Shown: positions 32,856 through 45,784, counted from the stretch's first letter. The stretch: DNA of 64,000 nucleotides from an uncultured Christensenellaceae bacterium (GCA_910586675.1 CAJUJO010000004.1:1-64000), one strand, 5' to 3'. The notes: generated from the sequence alone by a model not told the origin. Made by a program: numbers and translations.

Positions 32856-35800
32856 ATGAAAAAGAAATCGGCAGCGTCGTTTATCGGCGCTTTGGCAATC
32901 CTTTGCGCGGGCGGCGGAACGCTCGCGGCATGCGGAGACGCAACCTTGAATTTACCCCCCTTCGATTACGATTACAGCAAGCCCGTCGAGGACTTCGGCG
33001 ACGGCGTGAAAATCGACGGCAAGCTCGACGAAGAGGTCTGGAAAAACGTAAAAACGTTTTCCACGACGATACGGAACACCAACGTCATATACAGAATGAC
33101 TTCCTGTTTCGGCGAAAAGGGCGCCTACTTCGCATTCGATATCGACGACGACGCGGTGTACTTCAATTCCGAGCGGGAAATCTATAATAACTCGGGCATA
33201 GAATTCTGCGTCGGCTCGCCTCTCGATACCAAGCTCACATACGAAATAGACCTCAACGCGGGCGGCAAGCGCATGCTCCGCAAGTACACGGGCGCGCCCT
33301 ACACCAACTGGTTCAGCGAATTGCACAGCGCGATCGCGACCAAGGGCGGGGACGTCAACACGTCGGAGTGCACGGGCTACACGGCGGAAATTTATCTGCC
33401 TTACGCGCTGTTCAATCCCGACGGCAGCGATACTCCGCTCGAAACGCTCCTCGTAAATCCCTCCATCATCCGCGCAAACTCCAACAGACCGACTTCTTCG
33501 GAAGACAGACTGTGGTACAATATCGGCGGCGAGGAACGCGGGCTCGGCTATGCGCCCGCGGCCCTTAATTGGTACGGGTTCGGCGGAGAAGGGCTCGTCT
33601 GCGACAGCGTTACCATCGTCAATTCTGCGGGCGGCGTCGTTTCGGGCAAGGACTACGTTATTAAGGACGATACGTACGTGCTCGATATCGCGCCCGACGC
33701 GGGCTATTATCTGGAAAAACTCACCGTGAACGGAAAAGAAGTAACGGACGGAATTTCCTATACGGAAGGCAAAGCCGTTTATAAATTTACGGGCGGCGGC
33801 GACGCGGAAATCAAAGCGCAATTTGCGCCTCTTTCCGAGGCGAAATTCACCGTTTCGGGCACCGTGTCTACGGCGGACGGCGGAGAAGCGGGCGCGGTTA
33901 CCCTGTTTGCGGCGTACGGCGGTACGGTTACGCCGATTGCGGTAAATAACGGCGCTTTCACTGCGGCGCTTCCCGAAGCGGAGTACGAGCTTTACTGCTC
34001 GGCGGACGGTTATCTTACCAACGTGGAGCGCGTCAGCCTGTTCGGCGACGTGCAGAAGAATTTAACGCTCCGCAAGAGCTTCCTCGGTACGCACGAAGTG
34101 ATCGGCGCGGCTTCCAACCCCGAATCGTGGGATCTTTCCCTGCTCGGACAGGGCACGGCAATCAGTAAGGATAACGGCTGGCTTGTCGCTGCAAACCACA
34201 CGACGCTCATGGGCACGAAGATGTTCGTTTCGGGAAATATCGTGCTTCCCATGCGCGAGGGGAGCGACCGCCGCGCGGGTTTCCGCTTCGTAGACCGTTC
34301 GGGCAACGGAGTTTTCGTATGTCTGATTGCGGAAAACGAGAAGTCGCAGAACAAATACGGCATGCAGATCATAGGCTTAGGCAGCAATCTTTGGACGGGG
34401 CGGGATCTTGACGACGCTACCGTACGTCCTCTTGCGGACGGAACGGGCGTTCCCTTCGCGGCGCTTTACGAGAACGGGGAAACGACCGTCTGGGTCAACG
34501 GCGTAAAAATCGTCGATAGATTTAAGGACGGGGTTCCGCTCACTGAAACGTCGGAAGTCGTTCCCGGTATCGTAACGTGTTCGGGCGGCGAGTTCCGCAA
34601 CCTCGTATTCAATACCACGGGATACGAAAACGGTTATCCCGTTACCATATCCACGACGGGGCGCGGCACCGTTACCTGCGACAAACAGATCTACCAGGCG
34701 GGCGAAACGCTTACCTTCACCGTAACCCCGCGCGATGGTTATGCGGTATCCGCCATCACCGTAAACGGAAAGGACGTATTCTCCACGCTTTCGGGCAACA
34801 CCTTTACCGTGGAAGCGGGCAATCTTACTTCCGTTTTCGTGAACGTAAGCTTTATTCCCGTTTCGGGAGAAAAGGGCACGCTTTCGGGAACGATCGTCTG
34901 CGGCGGCAGTCCCGTAACGGGCGAAATTTCCTTAACGCTTTCCAATAAGGCGACGGGAACGGAGCTTAAACTCAAAGCGACGGACGGCACCTTTACGTTC
35001 GACGATTTAGACGCGGGTGTCTGGGAGCTTATCGCCGTCGGCGCGGGATACCTTGATTACAAACAGATTATTAACGTGTCCGGCACGGAGAAGATTGAAA
35101 TTCAACTCACCGCGGTTACGATGCACGATAAGTGGGTCGTCGACGGCGGAGAGATGTACAACGTAGACGAAATCGAAGACGGAAAAATCGTATATACGGG
35201 AACGGAAGGCGAGGGTACGCAGAGCTTCGGCGTAACGCTGAACATTCAGGCGAAAGAAAACGAGGATATTTATGTTTCCGCAATAATCCGCAATCAAAGC
35301 ACTTTTGCAATCACCAACGACGGGCGTTACGGATTCAAGTTCGTCGGCGCAGGGCGCGCATTAAATTGCGATTACGCTTATTGGGGCGTGCACAACGTAA
35401 CGCTTGTGGACTGGGGCGTATTCAATGATCAAGCCGCTCAGCTTTCGGAAAAGCAGGTTGCCGCATGGAACGGCGCAGGACTCCGCATCGCGGCGGCGAG
35501 GATCGGCGGCAAATTCTATATGTTCGCCGAAGAGGACGGCGTGATGAAGATGATGACGAGCGCAGAACACAGTATCCTCTCGAACGCCGTGATAAACGTA
35601 GGTTTTGAAACCTGGTGGCAGGCAAAGGGCGCCGAATATACGGGCTTTGAATATAAGGTCGGAAGTATTCCCTTGGACGTCGTGAAGAGGGGCGGGGAAA
35701 ACGGAACGGTAGAGATGAGCGCAAATCCCGTGCTCGGCGGAAACGTAACCGTAACGCTTACGCCCGACAGCGGCTATACCATATCTTCCGTTACGGTAAA

Positions 35801-37397
35801 CGGAGAAAACAAAACTTCTTCGCTCGTAACGAGCGGCGGCAGCTCCGTGCTTACGCTTGCGAATTATACGGGCAGCAAGAACCTCGTTATCGAAAGTGCT
35901 TTTGTGGAAAAGGCGGAAGTTAACGTTGCGCTCGATATCAAGCTCCACAGGTACGGTATCGGCACGAATAATCTTTTAAGCATTCCCGACGGCGTTTCCG
36001 TCGTTCTCCGCGGCGTAAATACGTACGAAGGGGTTTCGGCAAACGGTTCCGTAACGTTCGGCGAAGTGGCAAAGGGATCCTATACGCTCGAAGCGGCAGG
36101 ATACGTTGCGCTACCCGTAGAGGTAACTGCGGCTGTGGATGAGGAAGTTACGCTCGAATACGACCTCATCGGAAGTACCGCCGATATCGATACGACGGAC
36201 GCCAACAACGGCAATGTTTCTCTCAATATCAATTCCAACGGCGAAGTTCTCTTCAAACAGGAAATCAAGGCGAACGAGGATTTCTACGTAAGCGCGATCT
36301 TCAAGAACGTGGACAAGGACGCAGATTCCCTGCGCTTCGGATTCTGGATCGGGCGCGATAACAACGACGACGGAAATATTACGGGAATCTGGGGCGACAA
36401 TGTCGAAACGGGCGAACAGGGAGAACGCATCTACGCGCCCCTTTGCTATCAGTGGTATGAAGACGTAAACACGCCGAGGGAACGGCAGTACGTCATGCAG
36501 TTCATTCCCGGTTGGAACGGATATTTCCTGGACGATGCGTCGGCGACCGCGATGGACGGCGGCGAAGGCGTGCGCCTCGGATTTGCCCGCGTAAACGGCA
36601 CGTTCTATATGCTCCGCGAACTGAACGGCGAAATCAAGATCGTCGCGCAATTTAACGATACGTCGTATGCGGGAAGATTTGCCGAGCAAAATATTCGCGT
36701 GGGAATCGCTACGATGGGCGCGGAAATTGCGCAAAAAGTCAATTTCAACGAATTGCAGCTGGAAGCAGTTCAAAAGGGTACGGCGTTTGGGAACGAAAAA
36801 GTTGCAAAAGCGTTTATAAAACTGGACGTTATGGCTGTTACCGACAGCGGTACGGGCTTTAAGAGTTGCGAATATAACGGGCAGATTTTGGCGGACGCTT
36901 TGCAATTCTCCGAACAGAACGGTAAATTGAGCTGGGCAACGCCTTCTTCGGAAATCGTCTATTTCAAAAACGCCATGACCAATCTTACGCTTGACTTTAC
37001 GGTGAAAGCGACCGTTCCCGCGAACGGAAGAGTAACCGCATTTGCGGTATACACGGGAATGGGCCCGTTCGTATGCGATATTACGAATATTTCCGACGAT
37101 AACTATACGCTCCGTATCGAGCGCCATTGGGACGATTGGAACGACGGCGTTTCTATGTCGGCAAAGCAGCTGGAAGCCTTAAAGACGACGGGTATCAGAA
37201 TGAGAATCGTGCGTACCGATTTGACGTTTGAATGGTATGTCGATACCTGCGAGGGCGCGGCGGAAAATTTACAGCTTGCAATTTCGCGCAATTTCGGCGA
37301 CGGCACAAGTTATACGTTTGGAGCTACGGGCTGCGGGATCGGCGTTTCGGACAGCGCGGCGGAGTTCACGGGTATCACTCTTTCCGGCGTGTCCTGA
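32856..37397 (+). CDS. 1513-residue multidomain surface lipoprotein with CBM9-like domain
   Basis: Lipobox LAAC (C26). A CBM9-like domain comes first (about residues 45-245, KIDGKLDEEVWKNVKTFS and the tryptophan-rich binding face). Three InlB-type repeats have a shared pattern (AGYYLEKLTVNGKEV, DGYAVSAITVNGKDV, SGYTISSVTVNGENK). They alternate with carboxypeptidase-regulatory-like modules and several LamG-like beta-sandwiches. No catalytic motif and no C-terminal anchor is seen. It is probably a scaffold or glycan-capturing adhesin. It lies 19 bp behind the GH43 gene in the same operon, with a terminator after it. The length is unusual for a lipoprotein. Confidence 0.75.
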   Translation: MKKKSAASFIGALAILCAGGGTLAACGDATLNLPPFDYDYSKPVEDFGDGVKIDGKLDEEVWKNVKTFSTTIRNTNVIYRMTSCFGEKGAYFAFDIDDDAVYFNSEREIYNNSGIEFCVGSPLDTKLTYEIDLNAGGKRMLRKYTGAPYTNWFSELHSAIATKGGDVNTSECTGYTAEIYLPYALFNPDGSDTPLETLLVNPSIIRANSNRPTSSEDRLWYNIGGEERGLGYAPAALNWYGFGGEGLVCDSVTIVNSAGGVVSGKDYVIKDDTYVLDIAPDAGYYLEKLTVNGKEVTDGISYTEGKAVYKFTGGGDAEIKAQFAPLSEAKFTVSGTVSTADGGEAGAVTLFAAYGGTVTPIAVNNGAFTAALPEAEYELYCSADGYLTNVERVSLFGDVQKNLTLRKSFLGTHEVIGAASNPESWDLSLLGQGTAISKDNGWLVAANHTTLMGTKMFVSGNIVLPMREGSDRRAGFRFVDRSGNGVFVCLIAENEKSQNKYGMQIIGLGSNLWTGRDLDDATVRPLADGTGVPFAALYENGETTVWVNGVKIVDRFKDGVPLTETSEVVPGIVTCSGGEFRNLVFNTTGYENGYPVTISTTGRGTVTCDKQIYQAGETLTFTVTPRDGYAVSAITVNGKDVFSTLSGNTFTVEAGNLTSVFVNVSFIPVSGEKGTLSGTIVCGGSPVTGEISLTLSNKATGTELKLKATDGTFTFDDLDAGVWELIAVGAGYLDYKQIINVSGTEKIEIQLTAVTMHDKWVVDGGEMYNVDEIEDGKIVYTGTEGEGTQSFGVTLNIQAKENEDIYVSAIIRNQSTFAITNDGRYGFKFVGAGRALNCDYAYWGVHNVTLVDWGVFNDQAAQLSEKQVAAWNGAGLRIAAARIGGKFYMFAEEDGVMKMMTSAEHSILSNAVINVGFETWWQAKGAEYTGFEYKVGSIPLDVVKRGGENGTVEMSANPVLGGNVTVTLTPDSGYTISSVTVNGENKTSSLVTSGGSSVLTLANYTGSKNLVIESAFVEKAEVNVALDIKLHRYGIGTNNLLSIPDGVSVVLRGVNTYEGVSANGSVTFGEVAKGSYTLEAAGYVALPVEVTAAVDEEVTLEYDLIGSTADIDTTDANNGNVSLNINSNGEVLFKQEIKANEDFYVSAIFKNVDKDADSLRFGFWIGRDNNDDGNITGIWGDNVETGEQGERIYAPLCYQWYEDVNTPRERQYVMQFIPGWNGYFLDDASATAMDGGEGVRLGFARVNGTFYMLRELNGEIKIVAQFNDTSYAGRFAEQNIRVGIATMGAEIAQKVNFNELQLEAVQKGTAFGNEKVAKAFIKLDVMAVTDSGTGFKSCEYNGQILADALQFSEQNGKLSWATPSSEIVYFKNAMTNLTLDFTVKATVPANGRVTAFAVYTGMGPFVCDITNISDDNYTLRIERHWDDWNDGVSMSAKQLEALKTTGIRMRIVRTDLTFEWYVDTCEGAAENLQLAISRNFGDGTSYTFGATGCGIGVSDSAAEFTGITLSGVS

Positions 37398-37423
37398 GCA
37401 GGTAAATAGCGGATGCGGCAATT

Positions 37424-37461
37424 TCCGTTGGCGGGGCGGGTGCTCCCGCTCCGCCAACGGA
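37424..37461 (+). terminator. Operon terminator
   Basis: TCCGTTGGCGG pairs perfectly with CCGCCAACGGA; additional G-C pairs may extend the stem inward. It ends the 27281-37397 operon. Confidence 0.65.
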
Positions 37462-37502
37462 CGAACGGGTGATTTTTGCAATGCCTTCCATGATTTTTGT
37501 CA

Positions 37503-37531
37503 TTGAAATGTAACGGGAAAGGGCGTATCAT
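37503..37531 (+). promoter_or_regulatory. Promoter of the acetylesterase gene
   Basis: TTGAAA (37503-37508), 17-nt spacer, TATCAT (37526-37531); the leader of about 14 nt contains GGAGG. Confidence 0.65.
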
Positions 37532-37551
37532 GCAGGTAGGAGGAAACGGTT

Positions 37552-39174
37552 ATGAAAAAACAAATTTTATCGGTAGCGGCGATTCTCGCCGTAGGGGGGA
37601 TTCTCTGCGCGCCCTTCTCCGCAGCGGCACAGGCGGAAGCTCCCGTAAAACAAGCCGACTTATATATTCTGGCAGGGCAGAGCAACGCGGCGGGTTACAG
37701 CAACATCAAACAAAAGGTTTACGGAAGTACTTCCGTAACCTACGAACAGCAGATAGGGCAGGACGATTCGCGCAACGGCACGGGGTATTCCAATGTATTG
37801 TATTTCGGTACGGCGGATATTGCTGCTTCGGCTGCCATGCCCACGCCCGCCCTTCAACCGACGAAAATCGGCTTGGGCAGGGCTGCGGGGTATATGGGTC
37901 CCGAGCTCGGTATGGCGAAGGAGCTTTCCAAAAGTTATACGGACGAAAATCCCGCCGTTATCGTAAAATACGCGTTCGGCGGAACGTACCTCGGCGACTA
38001 TGCGGGTACCAAAAACGAAACGAAAAATGCGGGCAATTGGGCTTCCCCCTCGCTTACGGCAAAGTGGAAATCGGAAGGGAAGACGATTCATCAGTATAAC
38101 GGCGTTTGTTACGACCGTTTGCTGCAAGTAACGCGCGATGCATTTACGGCGCTCCGCGCGCAGGGATATACGCCCTCGGTAAAGGGGTATATCTGGATGC
38201 AGGGTGAAGCGGACGCGGGCGACCCTGCGCTTGCCAACGCGTATGAAGAAAACCTTACCATGTTTATCGACGATTTGCGTTCGGACGTAGCGGAAATCGC
38301 AGAGGACGAAGATGCGGCAAATCGTCCGTTCGTCATCGGAAAAATTTGTTCTTCGGGCTGGTTCGGCAATAATATCGCTACGGTGCGCGCGGCGGAGGAC
38401 GCCGTTGCGGCAAAACTTTCGGGTGTGTTCACGTTCGATACCGACGAGTTCAAGATTCACAACGACAACGGAACGGCGAACGGTTCGGACGATTATCATT
38501 TCAACGCGGGCGATATGTATTTGCTCGGTCAGCGCTTCGCGCAGACGGCGGTTGCCAACCTTGCCAAATACACCTATACCGTTACCGCAGGGGCGGGAGG
38601 TTCCGCCGATAAGAAAGTGTATCTTTCCGACGGCGAAGAAATCCAAATCGGCTATCATGCCGTGCGCGGAAAAAAGCTTTCTCAAGTTCTTCTTAATCGG
38701 GCGGACGTTACGGCGGACTGCTTGAAGGGCGGCGTTTTGAAAATCATACCCGACGGCAACACGCAGACGTTCAACGAAGTTGAACTTGTCTTTGCAGACG
38801 CTCCCGCCTATACGCTCACGGTAAAGCTCAACGGAAAGGGCAAGATTACGCGCAACATTTCCGGCTCGCGCCTGTACGAGGGGGATAGGCTCGTCGTCGA
38901 AGCGCAGCCTGCGGAAGGGCACGAGGTGGAAAAAGTTCTGTTCAACGGAACGGAGACCGCCGCGGGTGCGGACGGAAAATATTCCGTTACCGTTACGGAA
39001 AATACGACGGTGGAAGTTTTCTTCAAGGAAAAGCAGGCGCAACCGGGCGGGGAGGATGAGACCCCGGGCGGGCAAAAAGGCTGTTCGGGCGTAGTCGGCG
39101 CATTCGGCGGCGCGCTTGCGGCTGCCGCACTCGGCGCGGGCGTGCTCCTTGCCGCAAAAAAGAAGCGCGGTTAA
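37552..39174 (+). CDS. Secreted sialate-O-acetylesterase-like (SASA) protein with C-terminal tail
   Basis: The 540-residue exported esterase has a signal peptide (1-27) and a SASA/CE6-type SGNH domain (about 30-335). The motifs are YILAGQSNAAGY (nucleophile S44), WMQGEADAG (residues 215-223) and DDYH (D313, H316). Such enzymes deacetylate sialic acid or xylan. Two InlB-type beta repeats (about 340-505) follow. The tail is QKGCSG, a hydrophobic Ala/Gly stretch and KKKRG, the third example here of a Cys-containing C-terminal tail. It has its own promoter and terminator, so it is expressed separately from the importer operon before it. Confidence 0.85.
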   Translation: MKKQILSVAAILAVGGILCAPFSAAAQAEAPVKQADLYILAGQSNAAGYSNIKQKVYGSTSVTYEQQIGQDDSRNGTGYSNVLYFGTADIAASAAMPTPALQPTKIGLGRAAGYMGPELGMAKELSKSYTDENPAVIVKYAFGGTYLGDYAGTKNETKNAGNWASPSLTAKWKSEGKTIHQYNGVCYDRLLQVTRDAFTALRAQGYTPSVKGYIWMQGEADAGDPALANAYEENLTMFIDDLRSDVAEIAEDEDAANRPFVIGKICSSGWFGNNIATVRAAEDAVAAKLSGVFTFDTDEFKIHNDNGTANGSDDYHFNAGDMYLLGQRFAQTAVANLAKYTYTVTAGAGGSADKKVYLSDGEEIQIGYHAVRGKKLSQVLLNRADVTADCLKGGVLKIIPDGNTQTFNEVELVFADAPAYTLTVKLNGKGKITRNISGSRLYEGDRLVVEAQPAEGHEVEKVLFNGTETAAGADGKYSVTVTENTTVEVFFKEKQAQPGGEDETPGGQKGCSGVVGAFGGALAAAALGAGVLLAAKKKRG

Positions 39175-39196
39175 ACGAGTTATTTGCACTGTATAC

Positions 39197-39220
39197 GGGC
39201 GGTCGGGAAGCCGACCGCCC
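39197..39220 (+). terminator. Hairpin after the acetylesterase gene
   Basis: GGGCGGTCGG pairs perfectly with CCGACCGCCC around a GAAG tetraloop; a weak T-rich stretch follows. Confidence 0.6.
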
Positions 39221-39252
39221 GCTTTATCGGGAAAAAGCGTTAATGAAAATAA

Positions 39253-42180
<2,928 letters not shown>

Positions 42181-42212
42181 AAAATAAAAAAATAAAAAGG
42201 TAAAATTGCATT

Positions 42213-44204
42213 ATGTTTGATCTCAATTCTTTGACGCTCGACGAAAAACTGACCCTGCTCACGGGCAAAGATTGCTGGCGCACGGAGTCGCTCGGCGGTA
42301 AGCTGCCCGAAATTTTCATGTCCGACGGGCCGCACGGACTGCGCACCATGACGGAGGATTGGAAAACGCTTCCCGCAACGGCGTTTCCCACACTCTCCGC
42401 GCTCGGCTCTACCTGGAATAAGGTTCTCGCAAAGGAAATGGGCGAAGCCATCGCCGAGGAAGCCATCGAGCGTAACGTCGATATCGTGCTCGCTCCCGGC
42501 GTGAATATCAAGCGCACGCCGCTGTGCGGGCGAAATTTCGAATATGTTTCCGAGGACCCCTGCCTTGCGGGGGATATGGCGGAGCAGTATATCGAGGGCG
42601 TGCAGTCGCGCGGGATCGGTACGTCGCTCAAACACTTCGCGGCGAATAACCGCGAATTCGACAGGTTGTTCCAGTCGAGCGAAGTGGACGCGCGCACGCT
42701 GCGCGAAATTTATTTCCCCGCATTTGAACGCGCGCTGCGCGCAAAGCCCTGGACGGTGATGTGCTCTTACAATCTGCTCAACGGCGTGTACGTATCGGAG
42801 AATAAAAAGCTTCTGGACGGCGTGCTCCGCGAAGATTTCGGTTTCGACGGCGTGATCGTATCCGATTGGGATGCCGTCGTAGACCGCGCAAAGGCGCTCA
42901 AAGCGACGGTAGATTTGCAGATGCCGCACACCGATAACGCCTTTGATACGCTGAAAGCGGCGTACGAGCGCGGGTACATCACCGACGAAGAGATCGACGC
43001 TTCCGTGCAACGGCTCGTCGCGCTCGCGGAGAAAGTGATTTCGAATAAATCCAAGCGCAAGATCACGCGCACCAAGGAGGAGCGGCACGAGCTTGCGGTG
43101 AAGATAGCGTCGGAGGCGGCGGTTCTCCTCAAAAACGAGGGCGTGCTCCCCTTAAAGGAGGGCGAGCGCATATACGTCGGCGGGAAGCCCGCTAAAACGG
43201 GCGCGTTCGGGGGCGGCGGCTCCTCCTACGTGGAGAGCGAGTTCAAGCCCAAAGACCTTGCCGAATGTATTAAGGAATGCGGCGTGAACGCCGTTTATCA
43301 GGAAGCCTATTTCAGCGACGACGGCGCGCGCCACGGTTTTTATAATCTAAGGGGCGGGCTTGCCCGCGCCGCAAGTGCGGATAAAGCCGTGATCGCCGTC
43401 GGGTTCGACCGCTATACCGATTGCGAGGGCACGGACAGAACGACCTTGAAGCTTTCGCCCATCGCGGTGGAATTTATCAGGAGCGTCGCGAAAGCCAATC
43501 CCCGCACGATCGTCATCGTATACGGCGGAAGCGCGGTGGATATGAGCGAGTGGATCGACGACGTCGCCGCCGTGATCTACGCCAACTTTAACGGCGAGGG
43601 CGGAAACGAAGCAATCGCACGCGTTTTAACGGGCAAGGTCAATCCTTCGGGCAAATTGCAGGAGAGTTTCCCGCTCTGCCTCGAAGATACGCCTACGGGC
43701 AGTTACCGCGGCAACGGCTGCGCCGACGTGTACACCGAGCGCGTGTTTGTCGGTTATCGCTATTACGACGAGGCGGATATGCCCGTTCTTTTCCCCTTCG
43801 GGCACGGACTTTCCTATTCGGTATTCGAGTACGGCGGACTTTCCGTCAAGGAAAAGGGCGGTAAATACGAGGTTTCATTTACGGTGAAAAACGTATCTTC
43901 CGTCGCGGGAAAGGAGGTATGCCAGCTCTATATCGGCGCAAAGCAGTCCATGGTCGCCCGTCCGGTGCGCGAGCTGAAAGCGTTCGACAAGATAGAGCTT
44001 GCCGCGGGCGAGAAGAAAAAGGTTGTCTTTACGCTTTCTCTTCGCGATTTCGCTTACTACTGCGAAGAGCTGGACGGCTGGCGCACGGAGAACGGGATTT
44101 ATACCGTGTCCGTCGGCGGATCCTCGCGCGAGCTGCCGCTCTCGGCGGAACTCGAAATCAAGCTTTCCGCGGATGAACAGCCTTCTCAGCGCGTCTGGGC
44201 TTAA
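42213..44204 (+). CDS. GH3 beta-glycosidase (beta-glucosidase-like)
   Basis: The 663-residue cytoplasmic enzyme has an N-terminal TIM-barrel with KRTPLCGRNFEYVSEDP, SLKHFAANN and nucleophile D218 in VSDWDAV. An alpha/beta sandwich domain and a C-terminal fibronectin-III-like domain (from about residue 560) follow. The family cleaves beta-linked glucose, xylose or related sugars. At 663 residues it is somewhat shorter than typical three-domain members. The ribosome-binding site is weak (AAAAGG). A terminator follows at 44220. Confidence 0.9.
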   Translation: MFDLNSLTLDEKLTLLTGKDCWRTESLGGKLPEIFMSDGPHGLRTMTEDWKTLPATAFPTLSALGSTWNKVLAKEMGEAIAEEAIERNVDIVLAPGVNIKRTPLCGRNFEYVSEDPCLAGDMAEQYIEGVQSRGIGTSLKHFAANNREFDRLFQSSEVDARTLREIYFPAFERALRAKPWTVMCSYNLLNGVYVSENKKLLDGVLREDFGFDGVIVSDWDAVVDRAKALKATVDLQMPHTDNAFDTLKAAYERGYITDEEIDASVQRLVALAEKVISNKSKRKITRTKEERHELAVKIASEAAVLLKNEGVLPLKEGERIYVGGKPAKTGAFGGGGSSYVESEFKPKDLAECIKECGVNAVYQEAYFSDDGARHGFYNLRGGLARAASADKAVIAVGFDRYTDCEGTDRTTLKLSPIAVEFIRSVAKANPRTIVIVYGGSAVDMSEWIDDVAAVIYANFNGEGGNEAIARVLTGKVNPSGKLQESFPLCLEDTPTGSYRGNGCADVYTERVFVGYRYYDEADMPVLFPFGHGLSYSVFEYGGLSVKEKGGKYEVSFTVKNVSSVAGKEVCQLYIGAKQSMVARPVRELKAFDKIELAAGEKKKVVFTLSLRDFAYYCEELDGWRTENGIYTVSVGGSSRELPLSAELEIKLSADEQPSQRVWA

Positions 44205-44219
44205 AAAAATTGAATTTAA

Positions 44220-44252
44220 CGGGCGGAAGGAAAATATTCCGCCCGATTTTTT
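44220..44252 (+). terminator. Terminator of the GH2/GH3 pair
   Basis: CGGGCGGAA pairs perfectly with TTCCGCCCG, followed by ATTTTTT. Confidence 0.85.
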
Positions 44253-44262
44253 CATTTGCGAA

Positions 44263-44291
44263 TTGATTTTTCGCATAAATTCGGATATAAT
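44263..44291 (+). promoter_or_regulatory. Promoter of the MgtC gene
   Basis: TTGATT (44263-44268), 17-nt spacer, TATAAT (44286-44291). Confidence 0.7.
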
Positions 44292-44326
44292 AAGAATCGT
44301 ATCATAATTTCGGAGGAAATATTTCC

Positions 44327-44989
44327 TTGACTTGGGAACAGTTTTTGCAGGAGCTTTGGTATCTCCTGCCCGTTCTGATATCCGCTCTGCTCGGGTTCGT
44401 CATCGGATTGGAGCGAAAATTCCGCTTAAAGGAGGCGGGAATCAGAACGCACACCATCGTGTGTATCGGCTCCGCACTCATGATGGTGGTGTCTAAATAC
44501 GCGTTCGGCGGGCAGACGGCGGACGCGGCGCGCATCGCCGCGCAAATCGTTTCGGGCGTGGGATTTCTCGGCGCGGGCATCATCGTCTATCACAAGCAGG
44601 AGATCCACGGGCTAACCACGGCGGCGGGCGTGTGGGCGACGGCGGGCGTCGGCATGGCGTGCGGCGGCGGACTGTATATCGTCGCCGTCGGGGCGACCGT
44701 CATCCTCATCGGCGTGCAGTGCATTTTTCATCTGAACATCAAGCCCTTCCGCGCGAAGAAATATTTTACCGTAAACATCAATTTTCGGCAGGACGGCGAC
44801 GCAAGCGCGAAGATAAAGGAAATTTTCGGCGCGGAGAGATTCTATCATCTCGTCATGGAACGGCGGGAGGACGGCATTATTTACAGCGCCAAATTAAAGA
44901 CGGATAAGGAGCTTTCTTCCGCAGAGCTCGATCAGATCATCGGGGAGAATCCCTTTATTTGCTCGATCGAGCGGTGCGACGATATTTAA
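44327..44989 (+). CDS. MgtC/SapB family membrane protein
   Basis: The 220-residue protein starts at TTG behind GGAGG. Four to five helices (residues 5-140) carry the MgtC signatures LLGFVIGLERKFRLKEAGIR, TIVCIGSALMMVVS and GVGFLGAGIIV. TTAAGVWATAGVGMACGGG is also present. A soluble C-terminal domain (about 145-220) has an ACT-like pattern. The family modulates membrane ATPase activity or magnesium homeostasis; the exact role in Bacillota is not established. It is monocistronic. Confidence 0.9.
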   Translation: MTWEQFLQELWYLLPVLISALLGFVIGLERKFRLKEAGIRTHTIVCIGSALMMVVSKYAFGGQTADAARIAAQIVSGVGFLGAGIIVYHKQEIHGLTTAAGVWATAGVGMACGGGLYIVAVGATVILIGVQCIFHLNIKPFRAKKYFTVNINFRQDGDASAKIKEIFGAERFYHLVMERREDGIIYSAKLKTDKELSSAELDQIIGENPFICSIERCDDI

Positions 44990-45000
44990 TCAAACTTTTC

Positions 45001-45028
45001 GGTGCGCGGATCTTACGCGCACCTTTTT
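45001..45028 (+). terminator. Terminator of the MgtC gene
   Basis: GGTGCGCG pairs perfectly with CGCGCACC over 7 nt, followed by TTTTT. Confidence 0.8.
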
Positions 45029-45048
45029 AACTTAACGGAGGTATTCAC

Positions 45049-45660
45049 ATGAACGGAAAAAAACGGTTGTTTCTCTTTCTCGGCTCGTCGGTAACCTACG
45101 GTTTTGCAAACGGCGGCGTCTCCTTTGTCGAATATGTAGAGGAAGCGCTCGGCATTCCGTGCGTGAAAGAGGCCGTAAACGGCACGACGCTCGCGGATAC
45201 CGGAAGCGATTCCTACGTTTCACGCCTTCACGCGTTGAAACTCGAAGGGGTTACGCACCTTATCGTGCAGCTTTCCACCAACGACGTCGTGCGGGGCGTG
45301 CCGCGCGGCTGCCTTTCACCTTCCCGCAATAAGGACGCGTTCGATTTGTCGACGACGATAGGCGCGGTGGAATATATCGTCGCCTATGCGAAAGAAAGGT
45401 GGAACTGCGCCGTTACGTATTATACCAATCCCGATTTCGGAAGAGGAGAGTACGGGGAGCTTGTTAACGAGCTTTATCGGGTCGCGGAAAAGTGGGGAGC
45501 GGGTATTCTGGACTTTTATTCCTTCCGGGGCATGAAAAAGCCGAAGGAGAAAGAGCTTGCCTCTTATATGGCGGATCCCGTTCATCCGAACGGTGCGGGT
45601 TATCTGTGGATGGGCAAAATTTTCGCCGAATATTTCGGGAATCATTTCCCGAATTCTTAA
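45049..45660 (+). CDS. Small SGNH hydrolase
   Basis: The 203-residue cytoplasmic esterase/lipase-like protein has block I FLGSSVTYG (S14 as nucleophile, with the common GDS replaced by GSS). Block III is STND (N78), and the C-terminal dyad is DPVHPN (D176, H179). All catalytic residues are present. The substrate is unknown. It starts behind GGAGG and lies between a terminator and two promoters, so it may be read from a weak local promoter not evident by eye. Confidence 0.82.
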   Translation: MNGKKRLFLFLGSSVTYGFANGGVSFVEYVEEALGIPCVKEAVNGTTLADTGSDSYVSRLHALKLEGVTHLIVQLSTNDVVRGVPRGCLSPSRNKDAFDLSTTIGAVEYIVAYAKERWNCAVTYYTNPDFGRGEYGELVNELYRVAEKWGAGILDFYSFRGMKKPKEKELASYMADPVHPNGAGYLWMGKIFAEYFGNHFPNS

Positions 45661-45685
45661 ATTTCGTAAAACGGCGTCGCAGCGG

Positions 45686-45714
45686 TTGACGGGCGGACAC
45701 AAATGCGTTATAAT
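45686..45714 (+). promoter_or_regulatory. Upstream promoter of the Wzz-like gene
   Basis: TTGACG (45686-45691), 17-nt spacer, TATAAT (45709-45714), close to consensus. The leader would be about 120 nt and contains an AT-rich hairpin. Confidence 0.65.
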
Positions 45715-45751
45715 ACAACTGAAAAAGCTCGTTTGCAAGGGTTTTTGAACG

Positions 45752-45784
45752 GCAACGTAAAAAATCTTTGTTTTTTTGCGTTGC
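45752..45784 (+). promoter_or_regulatory. AT-rich hairpin in the Wzz-like leader
   Basis: GCAACGTAAAAAA pairs with TTTTTTGCGTTGC (one wobble) over a 7-nt loop. The 3' arm carries the -35 of the second promoter. It could attenuate transcription from the upstream promoter. Confidence 0.4.
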
